Below, one piece after another: positions 1-12,690 of a stretch of 64,000 nt of DNA. This DNA is from Mimachlamys varia (Eukaryota > Mollusca > Bivalvia > Pectinida > Pectinidae), in contig OX392535.1 of NCBI GenBank assembly GCA_947623455.1, positions 35,984,688 through 36,048,687 on the forward strand, written 5' to 3'. The translations under genes were made by a program, and so were the position numbers. Numbering within the stretch: position 1 is the first letter of the stretch; each line of letters opens with the position of its first letter. A model generated the notes under the pieces. That model had not been told where the DNA came from and searched no databases. It was given only the letters and a program-made list of their open reading frames with translations.

Positions 1-400
1 TACATGCGGTCAAGCTCAATTACAGGTCATTTCACAATAATTAGTACCCACGTTGATCTGACCGTTACGTGATACCCCAGGCAACACGTCGATACAGGTT
101 GTGCGTCAGTCATGTCTAGTTAGTCAGTCAAACCTTGACCACGACTGAAAGTCTGGTCATCTTAAGAGCTAGATCAAGTAACCGGAAGTTCGTTTTAAAG
201 CGTTTCAGCGATTGAGTCGTTAATTTCAATCAGATTCCATACCTCAGTTTTGGACACTTCTCACAACGTATACTGAACAACGAGTGTTCCCTGTACGTTT
301 TCCGTTATGCGTTTTTTACGTATCAGTATTTTAAATAAGTTCATTGCACTGTTTCCATATACCATAGTCTATGAGATTGAAATGAATATAATATACAGTA
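1..400. other. Non-coding, nothing recognised
   Basis: No gene, repeat family or signal recognised before the first SINE. Confidence 0.5.
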
Positions 401-647
401 TATAACTTTTATTTATTTTACAACAATTTTGAAACAAGTTATGCAACTTATATAAATCACTCTTGTTGGCCCGGATGTTAGCGCGCGAGGGGTCTTATTG
501 TGAGGGGAAACCGGAGTACCCGGAGAAAACCACGTGGTCGGGCAAGTGACCCCTATTCACTACTATTCACGTCCGTTCGGGGAATCGCACCTCGACCGCC
601 TTTGTGAAAGGCAAGTGCGCTATCCACTGCACCACCCGACCACCCAT
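401..647 (-). mobile_element. tRNA-derived SINE, family A, near full length
   Basis: The tRNA-like head is at the right (RNA polymerase III A-box near 621-633, B-box 579-591, GGTGCGATTCCCC on the minus strand). A central block contains CCGGAGTACCCGGAGAAAAC, and the tail lies at the left. Matches the copies at 17467, 49491, 50996 and 52366. Confidence 0.85.
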
Positions 648-2576
648 TGGAAAGAATAAACAGAGCAAAATACAGTCAACCGATCAAAACGCCTATTGGA
701 TAAAAGAGATTCGGGATGGTTTGACCAATTGAGCACGCGTGTCCGGTTTTCCACGATAGATAATCCTTTAAGCGTTTAACAACTCAGGTGGCCCTAGTAT
801 GTACATCTTAAGAGCGTTTTGATGTATTCAGATTGTCCAATGTCATCAACCACGAGTCCCAAGCGTCTTATCAACACAGATTGAAACACCATGACGTTGT
901 CTCAAGCAATTCATAAGCCCATTGAAATCTTACCAGGAATGTTTTGTTTGACAGTTATCAGAAGCAAGAGTCTTACATAAAATTCTGTAAAGTGATATAA
1001 ATAATTCTTTCTGTGATCAGCAATTAAAAGGTCAGTAAAAGTCCGATTTATTGAAAAATATTGCAATTAACCATAAGAATGTTTTGTATAGTGCCAATCA
1101 AGAGTCCCACGGAGTCTGAGTATGAACAGCCAATGGCTATACTGTATTGTATTCCCCTCTGTCCCTCAGGCATCATTTACACTCGAGTATGATACTCTGT
1201 TATACAAACTTGGTTAATTTCTCGACAGGGATAGTTTTAACGAGTCTCTTCTTCACCTACCTCAAGTCGTAACGACTAGTCAATCGCGGGGCTAAGAGTT
1301 TCCACGTGTGGGAAAACAGTATTTACTCGAGCGGAAAATGACTTTAGAGTAGTGATGAATTGTCGCCGTAAAGGATAACTATAAGATTAAACATATAATA
1401 TACCATTCACGTGCATACAGTGCGGGACCTAAACCCCCCTCCACGCACAGGAGAGTGTAGATTGCTATCGTTGCTGATTGGCGGAGGCCACACGTTGTAT
1501 GCTCGCTGCCCAATCCATCTCGGTCGGCGCAGTGTTTGTAAACAGTACCAATGCGCTGGAGATTCATTGTGGCCGTTTTCGTGTTTCGGCAGTTGATAAA
1601 ATGGACGAAACTTATGTTGGATTTCTAAACAACTTCGTCATTTACTAAAACCAAAAGTGTGTCGGATTTCTATTGATAAAACTAGAGAGCGTGATACTGA
1701 GTTATAATATTACACGGATCGTAGTTGGCTCCATAATTAGTTCCCACCGGACAGGATTAAGTGGAGAAAATCAACTTACCGATAAAATCTATTGGTCGCC
1801 TATGAGTGATTAACGCTTAGCGGTGAGTTTACTTTTAATTATTCCCTCGGTCGATAATTAGTTTTTGATTTCAGGGATTCGACATACAAAATGTATAACA
1901 GTAAATAATACTCTTCGAACAATTTGGTATTGAATCGAAAACGCATAATAGTTTAAATGTTGTTAATCAAATGTTTGTTATCTAATTTGTATATATATAT
2001 GTGTGTAGGTAAACAAAACACTAAATTTCTTGATTTATAAATTGTAATTAATTTGGTTGGCTTCTATTTAGTTATGTGTCAACCAAAGTCAATAACCTAT
2101 TTATAACAAGTACGCTTTGAAATTTATCAACACGATCAATAAATATTATATTTCTGTATTTACGGATATCAAAACATCTCTCTATATTAAGATTTAAAGA
2201 CCCTGTGCGATTTATTTCCAGATGTTTCTTTTTGTATATTTTTTTTCTTTTCAAAGAAGAAATATTCATATCCAAATCCCATGGAAGTGAAATAAATTTT
2301 AATTTGAATTTTGTGTCGTTACATGACAGTGCATAATCTATTATTGTGGTGATCTATTTAAATGAGGCAGGTGCATACAGCCGTGCTTCTTTTAAACATG
2401 CAATTTTCTATTTTAAGCATTCTAATAGTACACATTGTCAGTCGAGTCTATAAATATGTCATGGACAATCCGCGATGCTTCCTCCCATTAAAATTATCTT
2501 TAATGTAGAATGGAGGCTATATATCATGCATGCCGAGAAGCGACACTCTCGCGATCTGAATGAAATTCTACTTAAT
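648..2576. other. Non-coding, nothing recognised
   Basis: AT-rich sequence with only short chance frames. A small (TA)n run lies near 1990. Confidence 0.5.
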
Positions 2577-3195
2577 TCCGAACTATCCCAATAATTAAAT
2601 GATATCTCACTATAATTCCATGATTCAGAACTTGTCATCCAAATCTAGCTATCTTATGTAAGCCTAACGTCAATCCCGTTCCATCCCATAATAGTTATAT
2701 CATAATCCCGTACTATCCTTTAGAGCCTCACCATAATCCCGTACTATCCTTTAACCCATTCACCCCCTGAAGATACATTTGAACTCTTCCAATTCAATGG
2801 TAGGAATAGTTCATTATGAAAGTTCAGGGGTTTAATGAGTTAATTGCATAATCATAATTCCTTCTTTCCCTACGGTTCCGCACTTTCCCCTTAGAGCATC
2901 ATCATAATTCCAAAATAATCAACAAGATACCATTACTATGATATCCCATTTGAGCGTGAAAAGTTATGCATACTATCCCTATCATAAACTTCACATAAAA
3001 TCCATTTATGTCAACCCATTGCCACAGTTCCCTATTATCCCCTTAGAACATAACAAGATTCTCGAACTATCCCATTATACCATACCCGTAATCAAATACA
3101 GCGTACTATCCAATTTAAAGCCTCAACATAAAGGCTTTCTATCCCTTTTCAGTCTCACCAAAATCCTGAATTATCCCATTATTACGTCACAATAG
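2577..3195. repeat. Degenerate short-period repeat region
   Basis: Variants of CATAATCCCGTACTATCC and ACTATCCCATTA recur, with a clear 31-bp period at 2701-2760. The array is interrupted by the palindromic element at 2751-2843. An 85-codon ATG frame at 2938 lies inside it and is best explained by the repeat. Confidence 0.6.
2751..2843. mobile_element. TTAA-flanked palindromic MITE, intact
   Basis: Bounded by TTAA at 2751-2754 and 2840-2843, with inverted arms (TTAACCCATTCACCCCCTGA against TTCAGGGGTTTAATGAGTTA). TTAA ends suggest a piggyBac-type insertion. Relatives at 54568 and 60583. Confidence 0.65.
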
Positions 3196-3349
3196 CCCAG
3201 CATCCTTATACAAAATGTACAATCGCGTTTCTTACAATGGCAAAGTACATTGTATCACCTAAGAGCAGTCGTACATTGTATTCTTCTCCTCCTCCGGCAA
3301 TGTGCCGGGCACCAAATTGGGTATTTTCGCACATGATTAGTTCCAAGTA

Positions 3350-4158
3350 GGCGAAATATCCTTGAAGTTCAGTTTCTTTGGGTTGCATGAATAACGGGCC
3401 CTCGTTAGAGGGGACACTTTAGATGATGTGTACGGCGAAATTTCCTTTCAGTTAGGTTACTTTGGGTTATATGAATAACGGAACCTCGTTAGACTGGACA
3501 CTTTAGATGATGTGTAAGGCGAAATCTCTTTAAAGTTTGGTAATTTTAGGTTATATGAATAACGGAACCTCGTTAGACGGGACACTTTAGATGATGTGTA
3601 CGGCGAAATCTCCTTAATGTTTGGTTACTTTAGGTTATATGAATAACGGAACCTCGTTAGACGGGACACTTTAGATGATGTGTACGGCGAAATCTCCTTA
3701 ATGTTTGGTTACTTGAGGTTATATGAATAACGGAACCTCGTTAGACGGGACACTTTAGATGGTGTGTACGGCGAAATCTCCTTAAAGTTTGGTTACTTTA
3801 GGTTATATGAATAACGGAACCTCGTTAGACGGGACACTTTAGATTATGTGTACTGCGAAATCTCCTTAAAGTTTGGTAATTTTAGGTTATATGAATAACG
3901 GAACCTCGTTAGACGGGACACTTTAGATGATGTGTACGGCGAAATTTCTTTAAAGTTTGGTTACTTTTGGGTTATATGAGTAACGGAACCTCGTTAGAAG
4001 GGACACTTTAGATGATGTGTATGACGAATTTTTTTTAAAGTCTGCTTACTTTGGGTTATATGAATAAAAGAACCTCGTTAGACGGGACACTTTAGATTAC
4101 ATTGTATGTGTACTGCGAAATCTCCTTAAAGTTTGGTTACTTTGGGTTCTGTGAAAAA
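3350..4158. repeat. 84-bp tandem array, about 9.5 units
   Basis: CTCGTTAG recurs at 3401, 3485, 3569, 3653, 3737, 3821, 3905, 3990 and 4074, a spacing of 84 with one 85. The last unit carries a short insertion. Units contain stops in all frames, so the array is not coding. Confidence 0.92.
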
Positions 4159-4359
4159 CCAAACTGCGATAGTGTAACATTTTTGTTTACGTAATATTAT
4201 GTACCTTCTTTACAATGTTGAAAGGACATTTTGCCTATGTCGTCACGAACTTGCTTTACAAAGTAGTTAATACATACAACTGTTATTGAAAACCCGGATG
4301 TTTGACAAGCTTGCTTCACTCATTTGTACTGTAAGTTATATGTAGCGGTCATAACTAGT

Positions 4360-4500
4360 ATTGCCTCTGTCAGGGATCAAACAGGGGACCCTGGCTTTGC
4401 TGTTTGACGCTCCACCGATTAACCTGCTGTGACATTCTCTCTGACTTCCCTGTGGCCGAACCAGACTCAGACCCCTAGAGAGGATCCTAAACTAATCACG
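4360..4500 (-). mobile_element. Possible tRNA-derived SINE remnant
   Basis: On the minus strand a tRNA-like block contains TTAATCGGTGGAGCGTC and then CCTGTTTGATCCCTG, an eroded B-box near 4374-4388. It has no recognisable sister copy in this window. Confidence 0.35.
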
Positions 4501-5059
4501 TACGCCCGCACTTACCATTTATAATCCTCACTTGAGTTATACAATCCGACCACTGTCTCATCTAGCTCCTAAAATAAACACCAGAAAATTGTCAAACAAT
4601 CGGCTTCTGTTGTTCTCTTCCGTGCTAGGAAAATAAACAGATAATATTCTAATGAAAACAGTCTGACTGGTGTTTATAAGGGCACCAGAAGGTTTTCACT
4701 TCGACATATCCTATGATGTTAATGCACAGGGACCTGAAAATCGATTACGGGTCTATGTTTAGATCGTGTGGGAGCTATTATTAGATGTTTAATGTATTTA
4801 TAGACCGACTTCCTGTGTAAAATGTGTCCACCCCACCCCTTCACAGAGGTTATACACTTTTATTGGGAGACACATTTAGAACGCAAAATAATTTCATTGA
4901 TCATAGATTTTACTAAATCTATCATCTCGTAACTGCTTTTCAAGTCCCTGTGGAGACTTTTGACTCAAGCTAAGACCCATCAGTTTTGTCTAAGCTAAGA
5001 ACCATCATCAATGTCTCCTATATCGTTAAACTACTCCGAGACAAGCAACCCTTTGCAAA
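4501..5059. other. Non-coding, nothing recognised
   Basis: No supported feature between the tRNA-like remnant and the family B SINE. Confidence 0.5.
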
Positions 5060-5070
5060 CTTAACTTTTG

Positions 5071-5289
5071 TGGGGATCACGGTGGCTAAGATGTCCCAAC
5101 ATTTTATTAATAGCCCCCCACCTCTTGGTTGCGAGTTCGAAACCCATGCACTTGCGGCAGTTGCCAGGTACTGACCGTAGCTGGTGGATTTTCTCCGGGT
5201 ACTCCGGCTTTCCTCCACCTCCAAAACCTGACACGTCCTTAAATGACCCCGGCTGTTAATTGGACGTAAAACAAAATAAACCAAACCAA
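5071..5289 (+). mobile_element. tRNA Leu/Ser-like SINE, family B, full length
   Basis: The head resembles a type II (Leu/Ser) tRNA, with a long variable-arm-like insert and B-box GCGAGTTCGAAACC. A central domain with TTCTCCGGGTACTCCGGC follows, then the tail motif GTTAATTGGACGTAAAAC. Likely target duplication TTAACTTTTG (5061-5070) and TTAGCTTTTG (5293-5302), one mismatch. Confidence 0.88.
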
Positions 5290-5460
5290 AAGTTAGCTTT
5301 TGTCGAGCATCTTCATGTCGAAAGAGTATGATGCTTAAGAAAAAAATAGGTGAAGTGTACTTTTTTTATTATTAAAACATTGAGATAAGAATCACAAATA
5401 ACTCAAATAAAAATGAATAACATATCTGTTCCCAAACGTTGTTTTCAGTGTGTTTTCTTT

Positions 5461-5555
5461 AATAATAATGATAATATAATAATAATATACAACATTTATA
5501 TAGCGCTCTATATAATTTGTAAAATTACTCTAAAGCGCTTCACAACATGTAGATA
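5461..5555. repeat. Interspersed repeat with CTAAAGCGCTT motif, copy 1
   Basis: ATATACAACATTTATATAGC and TTGTAAAATTACTCTAAAGC are shared with 33506-33640. Preceded by an (ATAAT)-like run. Confidence 0.7.
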
Positions 5556-6072
5556 ATAATTTGATACTTACACTGCATAAATAAAGAAGTTATTACAATC
5601 TAAGCTAATGTGATAATATAAAAAATGCATATAAATACGAACTACATCTACTGTAGATAAACAAATGTCAGTATATACATGATGTCTAAGTTATCCCTAA
5701 TATGCAGACGTGAAAAGGTACGTCTTCAGAAGTTTCTTGAATTTGGCCAGAGAAACCGGGAGATAAACTAACGATTTTCTTTCCATTAACAACTGGAAAT
5801 AATCAAGTATCAGTGATATATTTAGGTGGATCTGACAATGTTTATAGTCAGTTTGTTTCGTGTTGTACTGTATGAGTGGAAATGTATTTCTCAATGAAAG
5901 AATAGATGCACTATGTTGTATATGCACCACAACAGACCCTTTAAAGTCACAACGCGGTCACATCAAACATATGAAGCATTTTTTAGTTTATAATTCTAGA
6001 AACTATTAGGAATCGGTGTGATTATAATAATTAATTTAATATTTTGAAAGTTTTAGAAATTATCATCATACT
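5556..6072. other. Non-coding, nothing recognised
   Basis: AT-rich; a minus-strand 77-codon frame here is compatible with chance. Confidence 0.5.
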
Positions 6073-6293
6073 TCGGTTTATTTTGTTTTACATCATAGAG
6101 AATTAACAATCAGGGTCATTTAAGGACGTGCCAGGTTTTGGTGGTGGAGGAGAGCCGGTGTACACGGTGAAAAACCACCGACCTACGGTCAGAACCTGGC
6201 AACTGTGCTACGTGGGATTCGAACTCGCAACAAGAGGTGGAGGGCTAGTTGTAGAATATCGGAATACCTTCACCACTCGGCCACCTCGGCCCC
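6073..6293 (-). mobile_element. tRNA Leu/Ser-like SINE, family B
   Basis: Minus-strand copy with the tail at the left (CGGTTTATTTTGTTTTAC) and the tRNA-like head at the right, ending ACCACTCGGCCACCTCGGC. The B-box reads as GGGATTCGAACTCGC on the plus strand. Confidence 0.88.
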
Positions 6294-6835
6294 CTTCATC
6301 AATATTGTAAAACAAATATGCCTAGACACCATTACGACACGATGAACGAGATTTCAGACACAGCAATATTATAGATAACGAGGAGGTGAGCATGTTGGAC
6401 AAGGAGGGAAACAATTATAACGGTCTCAGCCCATCACAGTTAAAACAGCTATACGCGACAAAGTGGGCCGCTTATGAATTAGTGTGTGGTGCTATTGGCG
6501 GTGGATTTTGTAATAATTTCTTGAGCACATGGTCTTATTTCCGGTTCACGATGTTTCACATTTTCCTTTTGTCGTCTTTGATTGTCATTAGTTCCGGTTA
6601 TTGCACGTACTTCCGGTTAGTCCACAAATAAAAGTTCAGTTTGGTTGTTCGGGCAATATGCGTGGTGTTTCTATTTAAGGCTGTATCCTACATTTTATTA
6701 TAAGGAGATGGTGACTTAAATGAATTTTGAGATGGGAGGGGGAGGGGGAGATTGGACAATATGAAGATGGTAGGAGAGTTGGAGGGTTGGATTAGTCTGC
6801 AGTATTAGATGGAGTTGTATCGTTGGTGACGAATT
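6294..6835. other. Non-coding, with a cluster of TTCCGGTT motifs
   Basis: Three TTCCGGTT (ETS-core-like) sites at about 6540, 6592 and 6611, and a purine-rich GGGAGGGGGAGGGGG tract near 6735. No gene seen. Confidence 0.4.
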
Positions 6836-6978
6836 GGGCGGTGGCAAAGTGGTTAAAATGTCGGGCATCTGCTACCACCACTAGCACTCCAACTCTGGGT
6901 CGCGGGCTCGAGGCCTACGACAGACAATCACTTGGTACTGGCTGTTAGTCGGTGTTCATTCTCTGGACTTTGCTTCAT
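6836..6978 (+). mobile_element. tRNA Leu-like SINE head, truncated
   Basis: A plus-strand head with A-box-like GGTGGCAAAGTGGTTAAAAT and B-box GGGCTCGAGGCC, followed by a short degenerate body. It is cut off next to an opposite-strand copy, forming a tail-to-tail pair. Confidence 0.7.
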
Positions 6979-6981
6979 CAT

Positions 6982-7184
6982 TTGGTTTGGATTATTTTGA
7001 TTTACGTCCTATTAACAGCCAGGGTCTTTTAAGGACGTGCCAGGTATTTGGAGGTTGAAAAAAGCCGGAGTTCCCGGTGAAAACCACCGACCTACGGTCA
7101 GTACCTGGAAACTGCCCGACGTACCGACGTGGGTTTCGAACTCGTAACCCAGAGGTGGAGGGCTAGTACCCTACCATTAAAGCA
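6982..7184 (-). mobile_element. tRNA Leu/Ser-like SINE, family B, head eroded
   Basis: Tail ATTTTGATTTACGTCCTATT at the left, central domain, then a B-box region (GGGTTTCGAACTCG). The A-box part after about 7170 is lost. Paired tail-to-tail with the copy at 6836. Confidence 0.82.
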
Positions 7185-9036
7185 TGACCTGTCCTTCAGC
7201 GATCATGATGTGAAACGGAAAGCAAACTACAGTAATGAATTGCGAATACAATTGTCCAGGATTAATAATTCGTCATTTTGACATTTTGTTCATAATGACT
7301 ATCATTTCTAATGTGAGAAACTCTTTAAATTGTTAAAAACAAAGACTTAAAATAAAAACAATTACATATGGATGTTCATTAGGACAGCTATACATTATTA
7401 AATGGGAACCCAGGTTTATGGTTATGTGAAGATATTAATAAACAAACCATGTAAAAAATCGATCCTATTTGTTAAGATCCATTCCCCGCTAATGTTAATT
7501 GTTTGACATGGCATTACACAGTCCATGCTTCTGCAATCATGTTATCAATGTTTGCTTTTCGTTTTCAAACAGAAAGGTGAGAAAAAACATCGGTTTAATT
7601 CACCGCTTATCCCTAGGGATTCGCCGTTATAATACATATACAATATAATATCGCTTTGTAGAAGTGTAGTAATTTACATTTCATTTTCCTCATGAATCGG
7701 TAATTGACAGCACCCTACAATCATATATCAATGTATGGCACAACGTTACTATACATATATAAATAGATGTACAAACTATACCACGTCGTGTGTGTGTATA
7801 TATATACACCGCTCACGCGCGCGTGAACATAGGTATACCATACCTTTAACGCTTTTAAGCTCAGCTGAGGAGCATGTCCCGTCGATTTAGCTCCATGTGT
7901 GAGCGAGCTCTACATCCTAGTGGCGGGGCCCCCCTATATACACGACATAATGCTTCACTATACTGAGTGTTGTTGATCCGGGCAAGGGCTACGGTTGAGG
8001 GATAGCTATCATACGCAATACGTATATACTATATATATCTATATACATGACCGATTGAATGAAGACTATGACATGGAGTCTTTTTTTTCTCGCGGGGAAA
8101 CCCGCAAACTGGGGTCCGTCGAGAATCATGGTAGAAGAATGGGATACCCAATCTTAAAAATCGACCGTTAAAATTCGCATTTTTACCTGGACAATATCTA
8201 ACGACATTGAAGAATTGTGTGAACATTTTTTTTTGTGTTGGATATCCTACCTGTACTATCTCACCTATGGATAATTTCTACCTGTAATACATCAATCAAC
8301 ATACCTGTAAGGTAAAGGTAAGCTATATATATGTATATATATACTTTAATATAGATTTGCTAATTTTATTAATTAGTATCGTATATATTGAATGTGATTG
8401 TCTCCACGAGTGAACAGTTATATTTATCGACAGCATAAGCTTCTGGTATTGATCTTGCAATTCAAATCGGATAAGTTTCATGCCTTGTAGTTCACAAGTA
8501 AACTTTGGTATGAGTTTTATAACAAAAGATAGTTTGATAGTTTATAAATATTAGATAGATTTCTTTCGCACTTTTGAAGTTTTAAACAACGATTTATTGT
8601 TTATTTAAACAAGTACATGTAACGTGTTTTTATCTTTCTTAAAACAATAACTTCTTGATCACAGACAATGGAATATTTTGACACAACACTTTTTTCAATG
8701 TATGATAAATTAAGTACAATTTTTTCCATGGATATCTAAAATATTCAAGACGCAGTAGAGTTTTGAACTGGGTTACTCGGAACCTTACCATACCTAAACA
8801 CACTATATACACAAGTGTTCATAAAACATCCTTTATTTTGAATGACGCTAATATCTTTGGGGAATCTCTCTTCTACTTTTTCATCAAACATGTTCGCCGA
8901 CATATAATAAATTGAATGATAGTATATCTGACTTCGATCTTTCCTCAACAGTTACCTTCTTGTTTACATGTAGTTCGGTTGTCCTGTATTCTTCTTTATT
9001 TATTTTTAAAGAAGATTTAAAACGAAAAATATCAAC
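7185..9036. other. Non-coding, simple TA/TG runs
   Basis: Contains short TA runs near 7800 and 8330 and several TACCTGTA motifs at 8240-8320. The latter read as multiple potential donors on the minus strand, but no exon is convincing. Confidence 0.5.
7813..7826. repeat. CpG-rich 14-bp perfect palindrome
   Basis: TCACGCGCGCGTGA, next to a (TG)n/(TA)n run. Possibly regulatory; no gene is apparent nearby. Confidence 0.4.
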
Positions 9037-9150
9037 ATGAACCGAGTCTTTGTTGTGTTGGCTTTCATTAACGTTGTGTCAGGTTCACTTTGTAACAGAC
9101 AAACGCTTACGGGATACAGTGATGTTAATTTGCCTTTTACTGTGACTTAA
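9037..9150 (+). CDS. Candidate small secreted peptide or signal-peptide exon, 37 aa
   Basis: ATG at 9037 with A at -3 opens a 37-codon frame ending in TAA. The N-terminus MNRVFVVLAFINVVSGS has the layout of a signal peptide: a basic residue at position 3, a hydrophobic core of about 12 residues, and small residues near a plausible cleavage site. About 20 residues follow, with one cysteine. It may be a complete short secreted peptide. Alternatively it is only the first exon of a secreted protein: GTCAG|GTTCAC near codon 16 would be a phase-1 junction of the kind common after signal peptides, although GTTCAC is a poor donor. No downstream partner exon was recognised. I do not recognise the mature part. 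A chance frame or a decayed exon remains possible. Confidence 0.3.
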   Translation: MNRVFVVLAFINVVSGSLCNRQTLTGYSDVNLPFTVT

Positions 9151-11204
9151 ATTACATCCTCGTTTCCATTCTATTTAAATAGTTCGCCATGCATGACGCT
9201 TGGATAAAAAAACTATAAATACAACCAATATAAAATGGATCTCCTTTCTATCAACGGAACGTGGGAAAACACACTTCTCGTCCACCGAAATTCCTATATA
9301 TTCCCGATATTAGTTATATGATACCATGTAAACAAATGCGTGTCGTTTTCTTTTCCAAATCCGAATTTTGGGATATTGGAAAATATCAAACAACGGATGT
9401 TGTTCATTGCTATGAAATATATTTGATAATTGAAATGAAATTGATTTTAACCACGCCCCTTCTGTATAGAACACTTGTACTTTTGTTTGTTTACAAACGT
9501 GCGTATTATGCCGGGAAATCAAGCGTCTATTGCAATAAACATGAAAATTGAAATATACATATTACGCCAAAATTGATACTGAAATCAAAAGCGCATATGT
9601 CATACTAAATGTATGCGGTAGACGGTAAGCTTAAAGTCTACTTAAAGTTTTATTTAAGAAGCTGGTTGGTAGGTTGTAAATTTTAGATATGCAAGATGAT
9701 TCTATTTTAGAAAGACATTATGATATTTTATGGCGATGAAATGATATCTTCAAAACGAGCTCCCGATATAAAATGTACTTTATACATCTTAAGAAAGATG
9801 TTGAATCTGACACTTTTGATAAATTCTCTCATAAACAATTCCTCAAAGGATGTTGTTGAAATCAACAATATATAAGATCGCCATAGAAACGTGTTTTAAG
9901 AAAAGGAAAAACCCTTTGTACGATGTACTTGGTATTTTCAGAAGATATTTACATATTTCCTTACAGATATCTGTGCTAATGCTTCACCTGAGAGGTCAAG
10001 ACGTCCCTTTCATGTCAATTCATATGGAAATCGATGTCAGCTTGCTTTTTTATATTGCTAAAGCCAAATTCTTACAGTTAAGATGTCCTAAAGTCGGTCG
10101 TTAGGTTTTAAGCAAAGCATCCCATAGCGGTGTGCTGCTAGTTGTGGGCTCGAATCTCTCTCTGAAAATAATAGATACTTAATTACCACATCGATTATCA
10201 ATGTCGAGTTAAGTGTCATAAAGAGCAATTGGAGAAACTCCTTAGGGAAGTTGATAGCTAAAAACTTGATTGAGGTATATCGCTATAAATACGATCGCCC
10301 GCGAGGATTACTCGCAATTTTTTGATCGCGGAATTCTCTCATGACATGACATTGTTATTTTATTTCTAACCCTAAAGAAGTCATTTTAGAAGTATTCGGG
10401 AATTTCAGGATGTAAACTAAGGTTTAAAGCCTCTAGACTCCTTTTATTGAAGTTAAGCTTCTTGGCGTGTGTTAAACACGGGATAAAATTGTTGTAGGTA
10501 CATATATGTTTGTAACTTTGTCGATATCATGTCGGTTTCGTGTTTATTACCGAAGGGAACTGGAGGGGCGTGGTTCTACACTCAATTAAAAGTCGGCCTT
10601 TACAGATCTCGTGTTTTGATTTGACACGAGATTATTTTGGGATGTAAAAATTTGCAAGTCTAATAAAACGGAACGAACACATCTAACCCTAGTTGAAATT
10701 CTGTTTATGTCTATCTGTAAATTTTAATTCAGTCTCAGAGTGACCTTTTCACTGTCTCTAAGTCATTTCAGGGAAACTTTCCCTGACAATCGTATATATA
10801 CATTCCATACACCTAAGACAGGATTAAGATGTTGTTCGGAAAACAGACTGACATTTACTTGTCTGCAGTTTACGTGTCAATATTAGGAAATTGTTTGCAT
10901 TCATATTTGACATGTTTATTTCACATATGTATCCGAAATATTTTCTGAAGATTTTGACACGTGGATTTAATTACTGGAATTCTGATAACATTCTACGCTC
11001 ATAACGACGTCAGATGAACGTGATTGAGTAAAGTTCGCATTTCCATGATTCGGGTTGCCGAACAAACAACACATGGATACCTAGTTTGTTAATAATCACG
11101 TATAATTTCTGCGTTCTTTAGCTATATCTAGTGGTAACGTTTCAAAGAGTTTACTCTTCCGTTTTCTGTCCATTCGATTAGTGATGTCTTTTGTTGAATC
11201 CGTC
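9151..11204. other. Non-coding, nothing recognised
   Basis: Several frames of 70-96 codons are AT-rich and of chance length. A tRNA-like B-box (GGGCTCGAATCTC) occurs near 10147 without a convincing head. Confidence 0.5.
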
Positions 11205-11630
11205 TTGTGTCCTCTATTGGGACGTCTTACACGTCCGTATTGTATGTCTGTTCTCTACATTGTATTCACTTGACGAATACATCTTGTGTCCGTTCGTCGG
11301 ACTCGTGATTTTCCGATTAATGTATTCCCGACTTGCAACTGTATCGGTCCTTTGTCCGTTCTACGAGTATGTCTTGGTTTCTTCGTTGCGCACGCCTTAT
11401 TGCAATCAATGCTTGGCCAACCCTTGTCTGTCCTTTGTCCGTTCTACGAGTATGTCTTGGTTTCTTCGTTGCATATACTTCATTGCAATCAATGTATGGC
11501 CAACCCTTGTCCGTCCTGAGTCCGTTCTACGAGTCTTTCTTTCATTCATTTGATATATCCGTATTATGTCCGTTCACTGGATGCGTTTCATTCAATCTTC
11601 CTTGTTTGTCGGTCTTGTGTCCGTTTGATG
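11205..11630. repeat. Irregular tandem repeat with 83-bp core
   Basis: TGTCCGTTCTACGAG-type motifs occur at 11351, 11434 and 11517 (period 83). Looser TTGTGTCC copies lie on both sides, at about 11205, 11283, 11565 and 11613. Overlapping open frames here arise from the repeat. Confidence 0.8.
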
Positions 11631-12524
11631 AATAACCCTGGGATTTTTGGCAAACAAATAGCATTCACCCCATACAAATGTACGTTTGAGTGAGATTACA
11701 AGAATATAGAGCATGCATTAGGCTATTAATATAAAAAGTGGCAAAAGTTATCCATTTATCGCAACATCCGTTGGCAACGTTTTTACACAGTAATAACGGC
11801 AATTCTTGATAGGATTTTAACGCGCTCTCTAATTTCTGTAGAAAACTCAATTACGGATCTTCGTAACTCACAAATTAATATTATTAAACAAAACTCTTTT
11901 TGATGTTACCGTTGGCATTATAAAACTGTACGTTTATTAAATAAATGTGTCTATTTTTGTTCGCCGTGCAAGAAAATGGCGTTTTAATGTCTTAGGGCTA
12001 TTGTGTTTTATGTAATACAAGATTTCTGATTTTAAATCTTTCATGACAGTGCACTTTGGTTGTTAATAAAATGATAAAAGGACGACATGTCCCTGTATAA
12101 GTTTGTACTCCTATGTTGAATGTTGCCATGTTACAAAAGGTCTCCTTCGACCAATGTTGACAGGCGTACCCCCGGGTTTGAAATGTCACTTTTATAGGTC
12201 CTCGACTTCAGCATTGGAGAACACATTTAGGTTGTTGTAAAACGCAAGGTCCTGGGTTTAAATTTGATCAATAAATCCGAGATCTGTCAGAGTTTGTTTG
12301 CTGTTGGTTTCATTTCGTTTACAACGCCGCTGTTTAAGCTGCGTCAAAAAATTGACTGTTGAAATAATTGTCCTTTAAAGAGACTAATTTATGGACGAGT
12401 ATGATCCATTAAGGAAGCTTGCAGGTTAATTTAAGGATAATTACCGACCGATTGAAAATAACCCCCTAAACATATTGTTCTTATTAATTTATCACTAAAA
12501 TTTGTACACATTTGAAATCATCAG
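11631..12524. other. Non-coding, nothing recognised
   Basis: No supported feature. Confidence 0.5.
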
Positions 12525-12690
12525 AACCCCGTTATGTCGAGGTCAGCAGGACCATGGACAAACTTTCGAGTTATCCGAGTATTCGATTAAACAGAGTTTG
12601 AATGTTTGAGTTGAAGTTTGGCTTTGGTCGACGACATAAATGTACCTCGAATTAAACGGGGTCATAGAGGAATACGAGTTTGAGATAGCA
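12525..12690. mobile_element. Possible pogo/Tigger-like MITE remnant
   Basis: CCCCGTTATGTCGAGG (about 12527) and CCTCGAATTAAACGGGG (about 12645-12661) form imperfect terminal inverted repeats. The interior TCGAGTTATCCGAGTATTCG resembles ends of pogo-type elements. Confidence 0.3.

Noticed and set aside
3350..4158. CRISPR-like array
   Set aside because: The whole 84-bp unit repeats without unique spacers, in a eukaryotic context.
5018..5284. 88-codon minus and shorter plus frames
   Set aside because: Lie inside a family B SINE; the same peptide-like text recurs at other SINE copies (30246, 38626, 55149).
11191..11635. Three overlapping frames of 77-120 codons
   Set aside because: All derive from the 83-bp tandem repeat read in different frames.
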